Assembly: GCA_963702055.1 (NCBI GenBank)
Contig: OY969702.1
Span: forward strand, 2,294,001-2,358,000
Length of the DNA stretch: 64,000 nucleotides
Origin: CAWINX01 sp963702055
Lineage (GTDB): Bacteria; Actinomycetota; Thermoleophilia; Solirubrobacterales; 70-9
Direction of reading: 5' to 3'
This document shows positions 51,631-64,000 of the stretch, one piece after another; the stretch's first letter is position 1, and each line of letters opens with the position of its first letter. Below the pieces are notes generated by a model, which ran no database searches, had not been told where the DNA came from, and saw only the letters and a list, made by a program, of their open reading frames with translations. Made by a program: the position numbers and the translations under genes.

Positions 51631-52314
51631 ATGTGCTTCAGGGGCCGTCACAAGACCATCTCGGGCGCGGCCATCACCGCTCTTCTGGCTGCGATCCTCG
51701 CCGGGACCTCGTGGGCTGCGGCGCCCGCGCTCACCATCACGAGCCCGGCCGACGGCTCACACGTCACGACCGCCAAGGTCCACGTCACCGGGGCCTACTC
51801 GGGCTTCACCGGCGATCACTGCTCGATCAACGGGAGCGGTGACTGCACCCTCTTTGCCGGCGGCGGCGAGACGCACTTCAAAGGGCTTTTAGCTCTGAGG
51901 AAGGGGCGGAACAAGATCACTGTCGCGGTTGTCGGAAGCGGGGAAAGGGTCTCGGGGTCGGTGACGGTCACCTACAGCCCCCCGCCGTCTCCGATCCGAA
52001 AGCACCATCGCCGGATCACCTTCGCCGGTGGGGCCAATCCGCAGGGACAGGAGTTTTGGAACGGCAAGCTGTTTGTGGCGGGCGGCTTTGGCCCCTGTGG
52101 GAGGAAGCAGCCCATCCGGATCCAACAGCTCTTCGGCTCGCGGTGGAAGACCGTCGCAAAGACGCGCACCGGGGCCCTGACCCGACTGGGCGCGAACTTC
52201 GGCATCTACCTCCCGAGGCATGCCGGCAAGCGCTTCCGAGCCGTGGCGCCCCAGACGCGGGCGGGCAACGACATCTGTCTGCCGGTCACGTCGAAGGCCG
52301 TTAAGACCTTCTAG
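51631..52314 (+). CDS. Secreted protein with Ig-like domain
   Basis: 227 residues from ATG 51631; longer in-frame starts upstream are not supported. Signal peptide: ISGAAITALLAAILAGTSWAAA. Next is an Ig-like domain (LTITSPADGSHVTTAKVHVTGAYSG, GRNKITVAVVGSGERVSGSVTVTY), a basic linker (IRKHHRR) and a C-terminal beta-domain with two Cys (GGFGPCGRKQPIRIQQL, AGNDICLPV). Proteins of this build are probably envelope-associated. It is divergent from the frameshifted gene at 51058. Confidence 0.7.
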   Translation: MCFRGRHKTISGAAITALLAAILAGTSWAAAPALTITSPADGSHVTTAKVHVTGAYSGFTGDHCSINGSGDCTLFAGGGETHFKGLLALRKGRNKITVAVVGSGERVSGSVTVTYSPPPSPIRKHHRRITFAGGANPQGQEFWNGKLFVAGGFGPCGRKQPIRIQQLFGSRWKTVAKTRTGALTRLGANFGIYLPRHAGKRFRAVAPQTRAGNDICLPVTSKAVKTF

Positions 52315-52445
52315 CGGACCTCTCGTCAACACGCTTTGGTTGGCCCGATCGCCACCCAGCTGTAGGCGAGATGTCTGAGCAGTTCTGAATTGACACATTT
52401 ACGTGTGCCACGCGTTACATCTCGTCCCCTATCCTGAGGATCAGG

Positions 52446-52754
52446 ATGGAGGGAGCAAGGGCCACTTGGACAGATCAGCGCCTTGATGACATGGCGCGTC
52501 GCATGGACGACGGCTTCAACCGAGTCGATCAGGACATTCGGGCTCTGCGTGCGGAAACGAAGAACGAGTTCGGCACGATGCGCGTCGAGATGGGGGCTCG
52601 CTTCGATGCCGCCGATGCTCGGGCCGAAGCCCGCTTCGACGCTATGCAGGCCCGGACCGACGCCTTCCAACGCAACATGCTCCAGCTCGGCGGCGGGATG
52701 ATCGTCACCTTCGTGGTCGGATTCGCCGGCATTCTGGTCGCCCAGTTGGCTTGA
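52446..52754 (+). CDS. Small coiled-coil protein with C-terminal membrane anchor
   Basis: 102 residues from ATG 52446. Residues about 10-75 form an amphipathic coiled coil with heptad-like repeats (MARRMDDGFNRVDQDIRALR, ARFDAADARAEARFDAMQ). Residues about 78-102 (LQLGGGMIVTFVVGFAGILVAQLA) are one membrane span near the C-terminus, so a tail-anchored protein is likely. DUF1640/CCDC90-like and phage-type coiled-coil proteins share this build; the role is unknown. Confidence 0.7.
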   Translation: MEGARATWTDQRLDDMARRMDDGFNRVDQDIRALRAETKNEFGTMRVEMGARFDAADARAEARFDAMQARTDAFQRNMLQLGGGMIVTFVVGFAGILVAQLA

Positions 52755-52907
52755 GGCGAGGAATCGGAAACTCGGCCCAGCGCGCCCCGCGTAACGTTTT
52801 GTCGGGGGCGCGCGCTGACCCGCGCCAGACCGCTATTCTTGGCGCAGCCTCGCGCTTCGGCCCGGGGTTTTCCTTTGTAACGACGTCCTGTACGTGAACG
52901 AGGAGAC

Positions 52908-53072
52908 ATGGCTCGCGGAGATGTCCGCATCGCGGTGACGCTGGCTTGCGAGGACTGCAAGCGGCGCAACTACCAGACCAACAAGTCCCGGCGGAATTCG
53001 CCGGACCGCGTCGAGCTGCGCAAGTTCTGCCGTTGGTGCGGGCGCCACACGCCGCACAAAGAGACGCGGTAA
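52908..53072 (+). CDS. rpmG: 50S ribosomal protein L33
   Basis: 54 residues from ATG 52908 behind GAGGAG. L33 features are plain: MARGDVRIAVTLACEDCKRR, NYQTNKSRRN, RVELRKFCRWCGRHTPHKE. The four Cys in two CxxC pairs (positions 14/17 and 42/45) indicate the zinc-binding (C+) form. It binds the large subunit near the E site. It heads the secE-nusG-rplKA cluster, the common actinobacterial order, 33 bp before secE. Confidence 0.95.
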   Translation: MARGDVRIAVTLACEDCKRRNYQTNKSRRNSPDRVELRKFCRWCGRHTPHKETR

Positions 53073-53105
53073 ATGAAGGCGTCCCAGAGGGAGACGGGGC
53101 ACTGA

Positions 53106-53633
53106 ATGGCCAAGAGCCGCGCACAGCGCAAGGCCGAGCGGAAGGCTCGCGAGGCCGAGGAGCAAAAGCGCGCCGCCGCCGACCCGCTGGCCAAGGAGTC
53201 CCGCGCCCAGCACGACACCCAGGTGCCGATCTCCGGCGACATCGCCGAGATCGAGGCGGTCGAGGCGGGGATTGCCGCCGGCGTCCAGCCCTCGGAACTG
53301 GAGACGCCGGACGCGCCGAAGACCTCGCGCGGCGCCCGCCGCGCCGAGGAGAAGCAGCGCAAGGAGGCCGAGAAGCGCAAGCGCGAGGACGAGAAGCGCC
53401 GCGAGCGCGAGCAGCTCGCCCGCAAGCAGAAACAGGCGCAGGCGGATCGCCAGCGCGGCGGGGTGATCGGCTTCCTCGCCTCCTGCTGGGCGGAGCTGAA
53501 GAAAGTTCAGTGGCCCGACCGCGAGACCCTCGTCCAGGCGACCGCCGTCACAATCATCTTCGTCGCCGTCGCGGCCGCATACCTGGGGGCGCTGGATGCC
53601 CTCTTCAACTTCCTGATCAAGCGGATCCTCTAG
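53106..53633 (+). CDS. secE: Preprotein translocase subunit SecE with long charged N-terminus
   Basis: 175 residues from ATG 53106. The C-terminal 60 residues are SecE: IGFLASCWAELKKVQWPDRETLVQATAVTIIFVAVAAAYLGALDALFNFLIKRI, with the conserved amphipathic helix and one membrane span. The first about 110 residues are an Ala/Glu/Lys/Arg-rich, probably coiled-coil extension that minimal bacterial SecE proteins (about 60-65 residues) lack. SecE clamps SecY in the translocon that would export the many secreted proteins in this window. Confidence 0.93.
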   Translation: MAKSRAQRKAERKAREAEEQKRAAADPLAKESRAQHDTQVPISGDIAEIEAVEAGIAAGVQPSELETPDAPKTSRGARRAEEKQRKEAEKRKREDEKRREREQLARKQKQAQADRQRGGVIGFLASCWAELKKVQWPDRETLVQATAVTIIFVAVAAAYLGALDALFNFLIKRIL

Positions 53634-53664
53634 CGCTCCGCACCGAGAAAGGCCTCTGAATCAG

Positions 53665-54186
53665 ATGTATCGCTGGTACGTGATCAACACCTACTCCGGG
53701 CACGAGAACAAGGTCAAGCACAACCTCGAGCACCGGGTCGAGACGATGAGCCAGACCCGCAACGTGCGCCAGGTCGTCGTCCCCACCGAGCAGGTCTCGG
53801 AGATGAAGGACGGCCAGAAAGTCCAGACCGAGAAACGGACGATGCCCGGCTACGTCCTGGTCAACATGGAGATGACCGACGACGCCTGGGGCCTGGTCAA
53901 GAACACCCCGGGGGTGACCGGCTTCGTCGGTTCGCGCAACAAGCCGGTGCCGCTCTCCAAACCGGAGGTCGACCGCCTCCTGCACCGCGAGACCGCGGAG
54001 CGTCCCCGCACTCAGGCGCAGTTCTCGATCGGCGAGGCGGTCAAGGTCATCTCCGGCCCGCTCTCCGACTTTTCCGGCGAGATTGCCGAGATCAACGAGG
54101 ACGCCGCCAAACTCAAGGTGCTGGTCTCGATCTTCGGCCGGGAGACCCCGGTCGAGGTCGGCTACGACCAGGTCAAGAAGATTTAG
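53665..54186 (+). CDS. nusG: Transcription termination/antitermination protein NusG
   Basis: 173 residues from ATG 53665. The NGN domain is MYRWYVINTYSGHENKVKHNLE to PGYVLVNMEMTDDAWGLVKNTPGVTGFVG; the KOW domain is EAVKVISGPLSDFSGEIAEIN to KVLVSIFGRETPVEVGYDQVKK. NusG binds RNA polymerase and links it to Rho, NusE and the ribosome. Position between secE and rplK is standard. It lacks the N-terminal acidic extension of many actinobacterial NusG proteins. Confidence 0.96.
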   Translation: MYRWYVINTYSGHENKVKHNLEHRVETMSQTRNVRQVVVPTEQVSEMKDGQKVQTEKRTMPGYVLVNMEMTDDAWGLVKNTPGVTGFVGSRNKPVPLSKPEVDRLLHRETAERPRTQAQFSIGEAVKVISGPLSDFSGEIAEINEDAAKLKVLVSIFGRETPVEVGYDQVKKI

Positions 54187-54213
54187 CCCGCGCCCGCTAC
54201 CCTCTCCGACCCG

Positions 54214-54636
54214 ATGGCAAAGAAAGTCCTCACCCTGATCAAGCTGCAGATTCCGGCCGGCGCCGCCAACCCCGCGCCCCCGGTCGGCCCGGCGCTGGGC
54301 CAGCACGGCGTCAACATCATGGACTTCTGCAAAGCGTTCAATGCCCAGACCCAGTCCGAGGGCGGGACGATCATCCCGGTCGAGATCACCGTCTACGAGG
54401 ACCGCACGTTCACCTTCATCACCAAGACGCCGCCCGCCGCGGTGCTGATCAAGGAGGCGATCGGGATCCCGAAGGGCTCCGGCGAGCCCCACATCAACAA
54501 GGTGGGGACGATCTCGATGGACCAGGTCCGCCAGATCGCCGAGCGCAAGATGCCCGACCTCAACGCCAACGACCTCGACGCCGCCTCGAAGATCATCGCC
54601 GGCACCGCCCGCTCGATGGGCGTCGACGTCAAATAG
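54214..54636 (+). CDS. rplK: 50S ribosomal protein L11
   Basis: 140 residues from ATG 54214, full length. N-terminal domain AKKVLTLIKLQIPAGAANPAPPVGPALGQHGVNIMDFCKAFN; C-terminal RNA-binding domain TPPAAVLIKEAIGIPKGSGEPHINKVG to GTARSMGVDVK. It binds the GTPase-associated centre of 23S rRNA. rplA follows after 11 bp. Confidence 0.97.
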   Translation: MAKKVLTLIKLQIPAGAANPAPPVGPALGQHGVNIMDFCKAFNAQTQSEGGTIIPVEITVYEDRTFTFITKTPPAAVLIKEAIGIPKGSGEPHINKVGTISMDQVRQIAERKMPDLNANDLDAASKIIAGTARSMGVDVK

Positions 54637-54647
54637 GAGATTTCGCG

Positions 54648-55334
54648 ATGGCCCACGGCAAGCGCTACCGCCAGCAGATCGAAAAGGTCCAGCGGGACCA
54701 CCAGTACCCGCCGGCTGAGGCGATCTCGCTGCTCAAAGAGACCGCCGGCGCCGGCTTCGACGAGACGGTTGAGCTGCACGTGCGGCTCGGGGTCAACGTC
54801 CGCCACGCCGAGGAGCAGCTGCGCGGCACGCTGGCGCTGCCCCACGGACTCGGAAAAGACGTGACGGTCGCGGTCTTCGCGCAGGGACAGCAGGCGCGCG
54901 ACGCCGAGGCCGCCGGCGCGGACTTCGTCGGCGGCGACGACCTCGCCAAGAAAGTCGAGGAGGGCTGGACCGACTTCGACGTGGCGATCTCGACCCCGGA
55001 CATGATGGCGACGGTCGGCAAACTCGGCCGCGTGCTCGGTCCCCAGGGCAAGATGCCCAACCCCAAGGTCGGCACGGTCACCGACGACGTCGAGAAGGCG
55101 GTCACCGAGTCGAAGGCGGGCAAGGTCGAGTACCGCACCGACCGCCAGGCGATCATCCACATGACGATCGGCAAGGCCAGCTTCGAGCAGGACAAGCTGC
55201 TCGACAACTACACCGCGGTGATCGACGAGATCGTCCGCGCCAAACCCTCCTCGTCGAAGGGCCGCTACGTGCTCTCCAGCACGCTGACGACGACGATGGG
55301 CCCCGGCATCCGGGTCGAAGCCGCCTCCGCCTGA
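54648..55334 (+). CDS. rplA: 50S ribosomal protein L1
   Basis: 228 residues from ATG 54648 with AGGAG upstream in the short spacer. L1 features: AISLLKETAGAGFDETVELHVRLGVN, VRGTLALPHG-type segment, MATVGKLGRVLGPQGKMPNPKVGTV (the RNA-binding loop) and GPGIRVEAAS at the end. It binds the L1 stalk and, in many bacteria, represses its own operon. A 357-bp spacer with repeats separates it from rplJ. Confidence 0.97.
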   Translation: MAHGKRYRQQIEKVQRDHQYPPAEAISLLKETAGAGFDETVELHVRLGVNVRHAEEQLRGTLALPHGLGKDVTVAVFAQGQQARDAEAAGADFVGGDDLAKKVEEGWTDFDVAISTPDMMATVGKLGRVLGPQGKMPNPKVGTVTDDVEKAVTESKAGKVEYRTDRQAIIHMTIGKASFEQDKLLDNYTAVIDEIVRAKPSSSKGRYVLSSTLTTTMGPGIRVEAASA

Positions 55335-55439
55335 TTGCACCCGAGTTGGCGGCTCGGGATTGACGCTTCCCGCGGAATGCTCCCGCCGAACGTGCCTCAG
55401 TCACGAAGGAACGCGCCTCAGTCGTGATGCAGTCGTGAT

Positions 55440-55484
55440 GGTGTAACGCATTGACCGCCTCACGGAGGGAAAACGCGTTACACC
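55440..55484. repeat. 45-bp palindromic element, copy 1 (rplA-rplJ spacer)
   Basis: GGTGTAACGC pairs with GCGTTACACC around CTCACGGAGGGAAAAC. Copy 2 at 55513 has the same length and almost the same loop (CTCACAGGGGGAAAAC). Just upstream are further short direct repeats (CCTCAGTCACGA, CCTCAGTCGTGA, and AGTCGTGATG twice). Confidence 0.7.
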
Positions 55485-55512
55485 GTGTTGGCGAGAGGGC
55501 GACCAGCTCGGC

Positions 55513-55557
55513 GGTGCAACGCGTTGTTCCTCTCACAGGGGGAAAACGCGTTACACC
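55513..55557. repeat. 45-bp palindromic element, copy 2 (rplA-rplJ spacer)
   Basis: GGTGCAACGCGTT (55513-55525) pairs with AACGCGTTACACC (55545-55557) with one mismatch. The stem base changes relative to copy 1 while the loop is conserved, pointing to a selected structure or a mobile palindrome. Confidence 0.7.
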
Positions 55558-55616
55558 GCGCGGCCGCGCTCGATCCTCTACTATCCCCGGCCGCTGACCG
55601 CAGACCATCGGCAGCC

Positions 55617-55665
55617 GCCGACGGGCCGAAAAATTGAGTCGGACTCAATAAATCGGCCCATCGGC
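55617..55665 (+). promoter_or_regulatory. Hairpin upstream of rplJ, possible L10-leader structure
   Basis: GCCGACGGGCCGA (55617-55629) pairs with TCGGCCCATCGGC (55653-55665) with one internal mismatch; the loop contains the palindrome TTGAGTCGGACTCAA. It lies 26 bp before the rplJ start, where L10 autoregulatory leaders occur in many bacteria. The same stem motif recurs in the rplL-rpoB spacer. Confidence 0.5.
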
Positions 55666-55691
55666 AGCGAAAGCCCGGTGCAGGGAAGACA

Positions 55692-56351
55692 ATGAACCGC
55701 GAAGAAAAGGCAACAGCCATAGAGGAGATCGCCGCCCAGATCGAGGGCGCCGAAGCGATCTTCGCGGTGGACTACCGCGGCATCAGCGTCACCCAGGCGG
55801 CCGAGCTGCGCTCCAAGTTGCGCGACGCCGACGCCAGCTTCCGGGTCGTCAAGAACCGCCTCACCAAACTCGCCGCCGACAAGGCCGGCGAGGAGCGCCT
55901 CGCCGAGCTGCTGCAGGGACCGACCGCGCTGACCTTCGTCCGCGGCGACACCGCGATGGCGGCGAAGGCGATCTCGACCTTCAACAAAGAGCACGAGGTC
56001 CTCACCTTCAAGGGCGGCTTCATGGAGGACCTCAGCCTCGACGAGGACCGCTTCATATCGATCGCCCGCCTGCCCTCGCGCGACGTGCTGAACGGCCAGT
56101 TCGCCGGCGTCGTCGCCAGCCCGCTGACCGGCCTGGTCCGCGGGCTCGGCTCGATGATCCAGGGCCTCGCCTCCCAGCTCGGCCAGATCGCCGATCAGGG
56201 GCTTGTATCCGGCGAGGCGCCCAAGGAAGAGGCGGCCCCGGCCGAGGAGCCCCAAGCTGATGAGGCCCCGGCCGAGGAGGCAAAAGCTGAGGAAGCGGCG
56301 GACGAACCTGTCGCGGAAGAGACTTCAAAGCAAGAGGAGGAAGAGGAGTAA
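55692..56351 (+). CDS. rplJ: 50S ribosomal protein L10 with acidic C-terminal extension
   Basis: 219 residues from ATG 55692. L10 core: NREEKATAIEEIAAQIEGAEAIFAVDYRGISVTQAAELRSKLRDA, FRVVKNRLTKLA, GPTALTFVRGD and LNGQFAGVVASPLTGLVRGLGSMIQGLASQ. After about residue 178 comes an Ala/Glu/Pro-rich acidic extension of about 40 residues ending EEEEE. L10 anchors L7/L12 dimers at the stalk base. The stop overlaps the rplL start (TAATG). Confidence 0.95.
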   Translation: MNREEKATAIEEIAAQIEGAEAIFAVDYRGISVTQAAELRSKLRDADASFRVVKNRLTKLAADKAGEERLAELLQGPTALTFVRGDTAMAAKAISTFNKEHEVLTFKGGFMEDLSLDEDRFISIARLPSRDVLNGQFAGVVASPLTGLVRGLGSMIQGLASQLGQIADQGLVSGEAPKEEAAPAEEPQADEAPAEEAKAEEAADEPVAEETSKQEEEEE

Positions 56352-56746
56352 TGGCCACCAAAACGATTTCAACCGAGGACTGGATCGAGGAGCTGAAAAG
56401 CATCTCGGTGCTCGAGCTCTCCGAGCGGATCAAGGCGCTTGAGGAGGAGTTCGGCGTCTCCGCGACCGCCGTCGCGGCCGCCGCGCCGGCGGCCGGCGCT
56501 CCCGCCGGAGACGGCGGAGGCGGCGAGGAGGAGGCCTCGACGGTCGACGTCGTCCTCACCGAGGTCGGCGGCCAGAAGGTCCCCGTGATCAAGGTCGTCC
56601 GCGCCGCCACCGGCCTCGGCCTGAAAGAGGCGAAGGCCCTCGTCGACGAGGCGCCGAAGCCGATCAAGGAGGGCGTCGAGCGCGAGGAGGCCGACAAACT
56701 GAAGGCCGAGCTCGAAGAGGCCGGCGCCACCGTCGAGCTGAAGTAG
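56351..56746 (+). CDS. rplL: 50S ribosomal protein L7/L12
   Basis: 131 residues from ATG 56351, overlapping the rplJ stop by one base. N-terminal dimerisation domain ISTEDWIEELKSISVLELSERIKALEEEFGV, Ala/Gly-rich hinge AAAAPAAGAPAGDGGGGEEE, C-terminal domain VDVVLTEVGGQKVPVIKVVRAATGLGLKEAKALVDEAPKPIKEGV. It recruits translation factors. Confidence 0.96.
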   Translation: MATKTISTEDWIEELKSISVLELSERIKALEEEFGVSATAVAAAAPAAGAPAGDGGGGEEEASTVDVVLTEVGGQKVPVIKVVRAATGLGLKEAKALVDEAPKPIKEGVEREEADKLKAELEEAGATVELK

Positions 56747-56755
56747 CAACACCCC

Positions 56756-56804
56756 GCCGACGGGCCTGAAGCCCTCCATATAGGGGTATTTCAGGCCCAT
56801 CGGC
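56756..56804 (+). promoter_or_regulatory. Long hairpin in the rplL-rpoB spacer
   Basis: GCCGACGGGCCTGAA (56756-56770) pairs with TTCAGGCCCATCGGC (56790-56804), 14 pairs with one mismatch; the loop has a further small stem (CCCT/AGGG) around CCATAT. In other bacteria this spacer holds an attenuator or RNase processing site that sets the ratio of ribosomal protein to RNA polymerase. Both arms repeat the stem seen before rplJ. Confidence 0.6.
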
Positions 56805-56926
56805 AGGGTGACCACGAGCCAGGCGTGCCGCATGTGTTATTTTTTGCGGTCGCGCGCCTTTGCCCCTGGCTGCCGTAAACCCGCGCCGTATACACGTCCC
56901 TCTGACCGCCTGAGGAGTCGCCGACT

Positions 56927-64000
<7,074 letters not shown>

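Overview
The window is a high-GC (roughly two thirds G+C by eye) bacterial chromosome segment. The rpmG-secE-nusG-rplKA-rplJL-rpoBC block, frequent GTG/TTG starts, many large secreted repeat proteins with Lys/His/Arg-rich C-termini, and toxin-antitoxin-like modules between them suggest an actinobacterium, most likely class Thermoleophilia (Solirubrobacterales-like). That placement is inference from gene style; no phylogeny was run.

Layout. (1) 1-8457: tail of an unknown gene, then a translationally coupled operon of three secreted proteins: type A (FN3-like domain plus PD40-type propeller, 530-2944), type B (long beta-rich repeat protein, 2941-6213) and type C (NHL propeller plus InlB-B-like repeat, 6210-7625), followed by a small secreted protein. 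(2) 8458-20190: a HipA remnant, a strong promoter with a structured leader and a coupled upstream ORF, a 2,393-residue secreted protein containing a nearly perfect 915-bp tandem duplication, and a coupled second type B gene, closed by a hairpin. (3) 20264-21813: a HEPN/MNT pair, two small ORFs and two copies of a palindromic intergenic element. (4) 21774-30939: a second A-B-C operon, interrupted between A and B by a vapBC cassette flanked by a 10-bp direct repeat, and extended by two paralogous lipoproteins. (5) 30940-44547: gene fragments next to tRNA-Thr(GGT), a DUF433/DUF5615-type pair, two related XRE-nucleotidyltransferase modules, an acyl-CoA dehydrogenase whose 3' end is duplicated around a DUF4143 ATPase gene, secreted proteins including a zincin-like one, a second vapBC pair and an 18-repeat ELWxxDGT protein. 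(6) 44567-52754: secreted and membrane proteins mixed with broken genes (flavoprotein, cyclase, SCP2, alpha/beta hydrolase, small secreted protein). (7) 52908-64000: the conserved ribosomal protein/RNA polymerase cluster, with hairpins in the rplA-rplJ and rplL-rpoB spacers; rpoC runs off the end.

The best candidate for an undescribed system is the paralogous A/B/C family: signal-peptide proteins, coupled by 4-bp stop/start overlaps, each ending in about 25-55 residues of nearly pure Lys/His/Arg. The sequence suggests co-made extracytoplasmic propeller and beta-sandwich proteins sharing a polybasic C-terminal region that may bind an anionic envelope polymer. The second theme is small cassettes (vapBC, DUF4143 ATPase) inserted between or at the ends of genes without breaking them.
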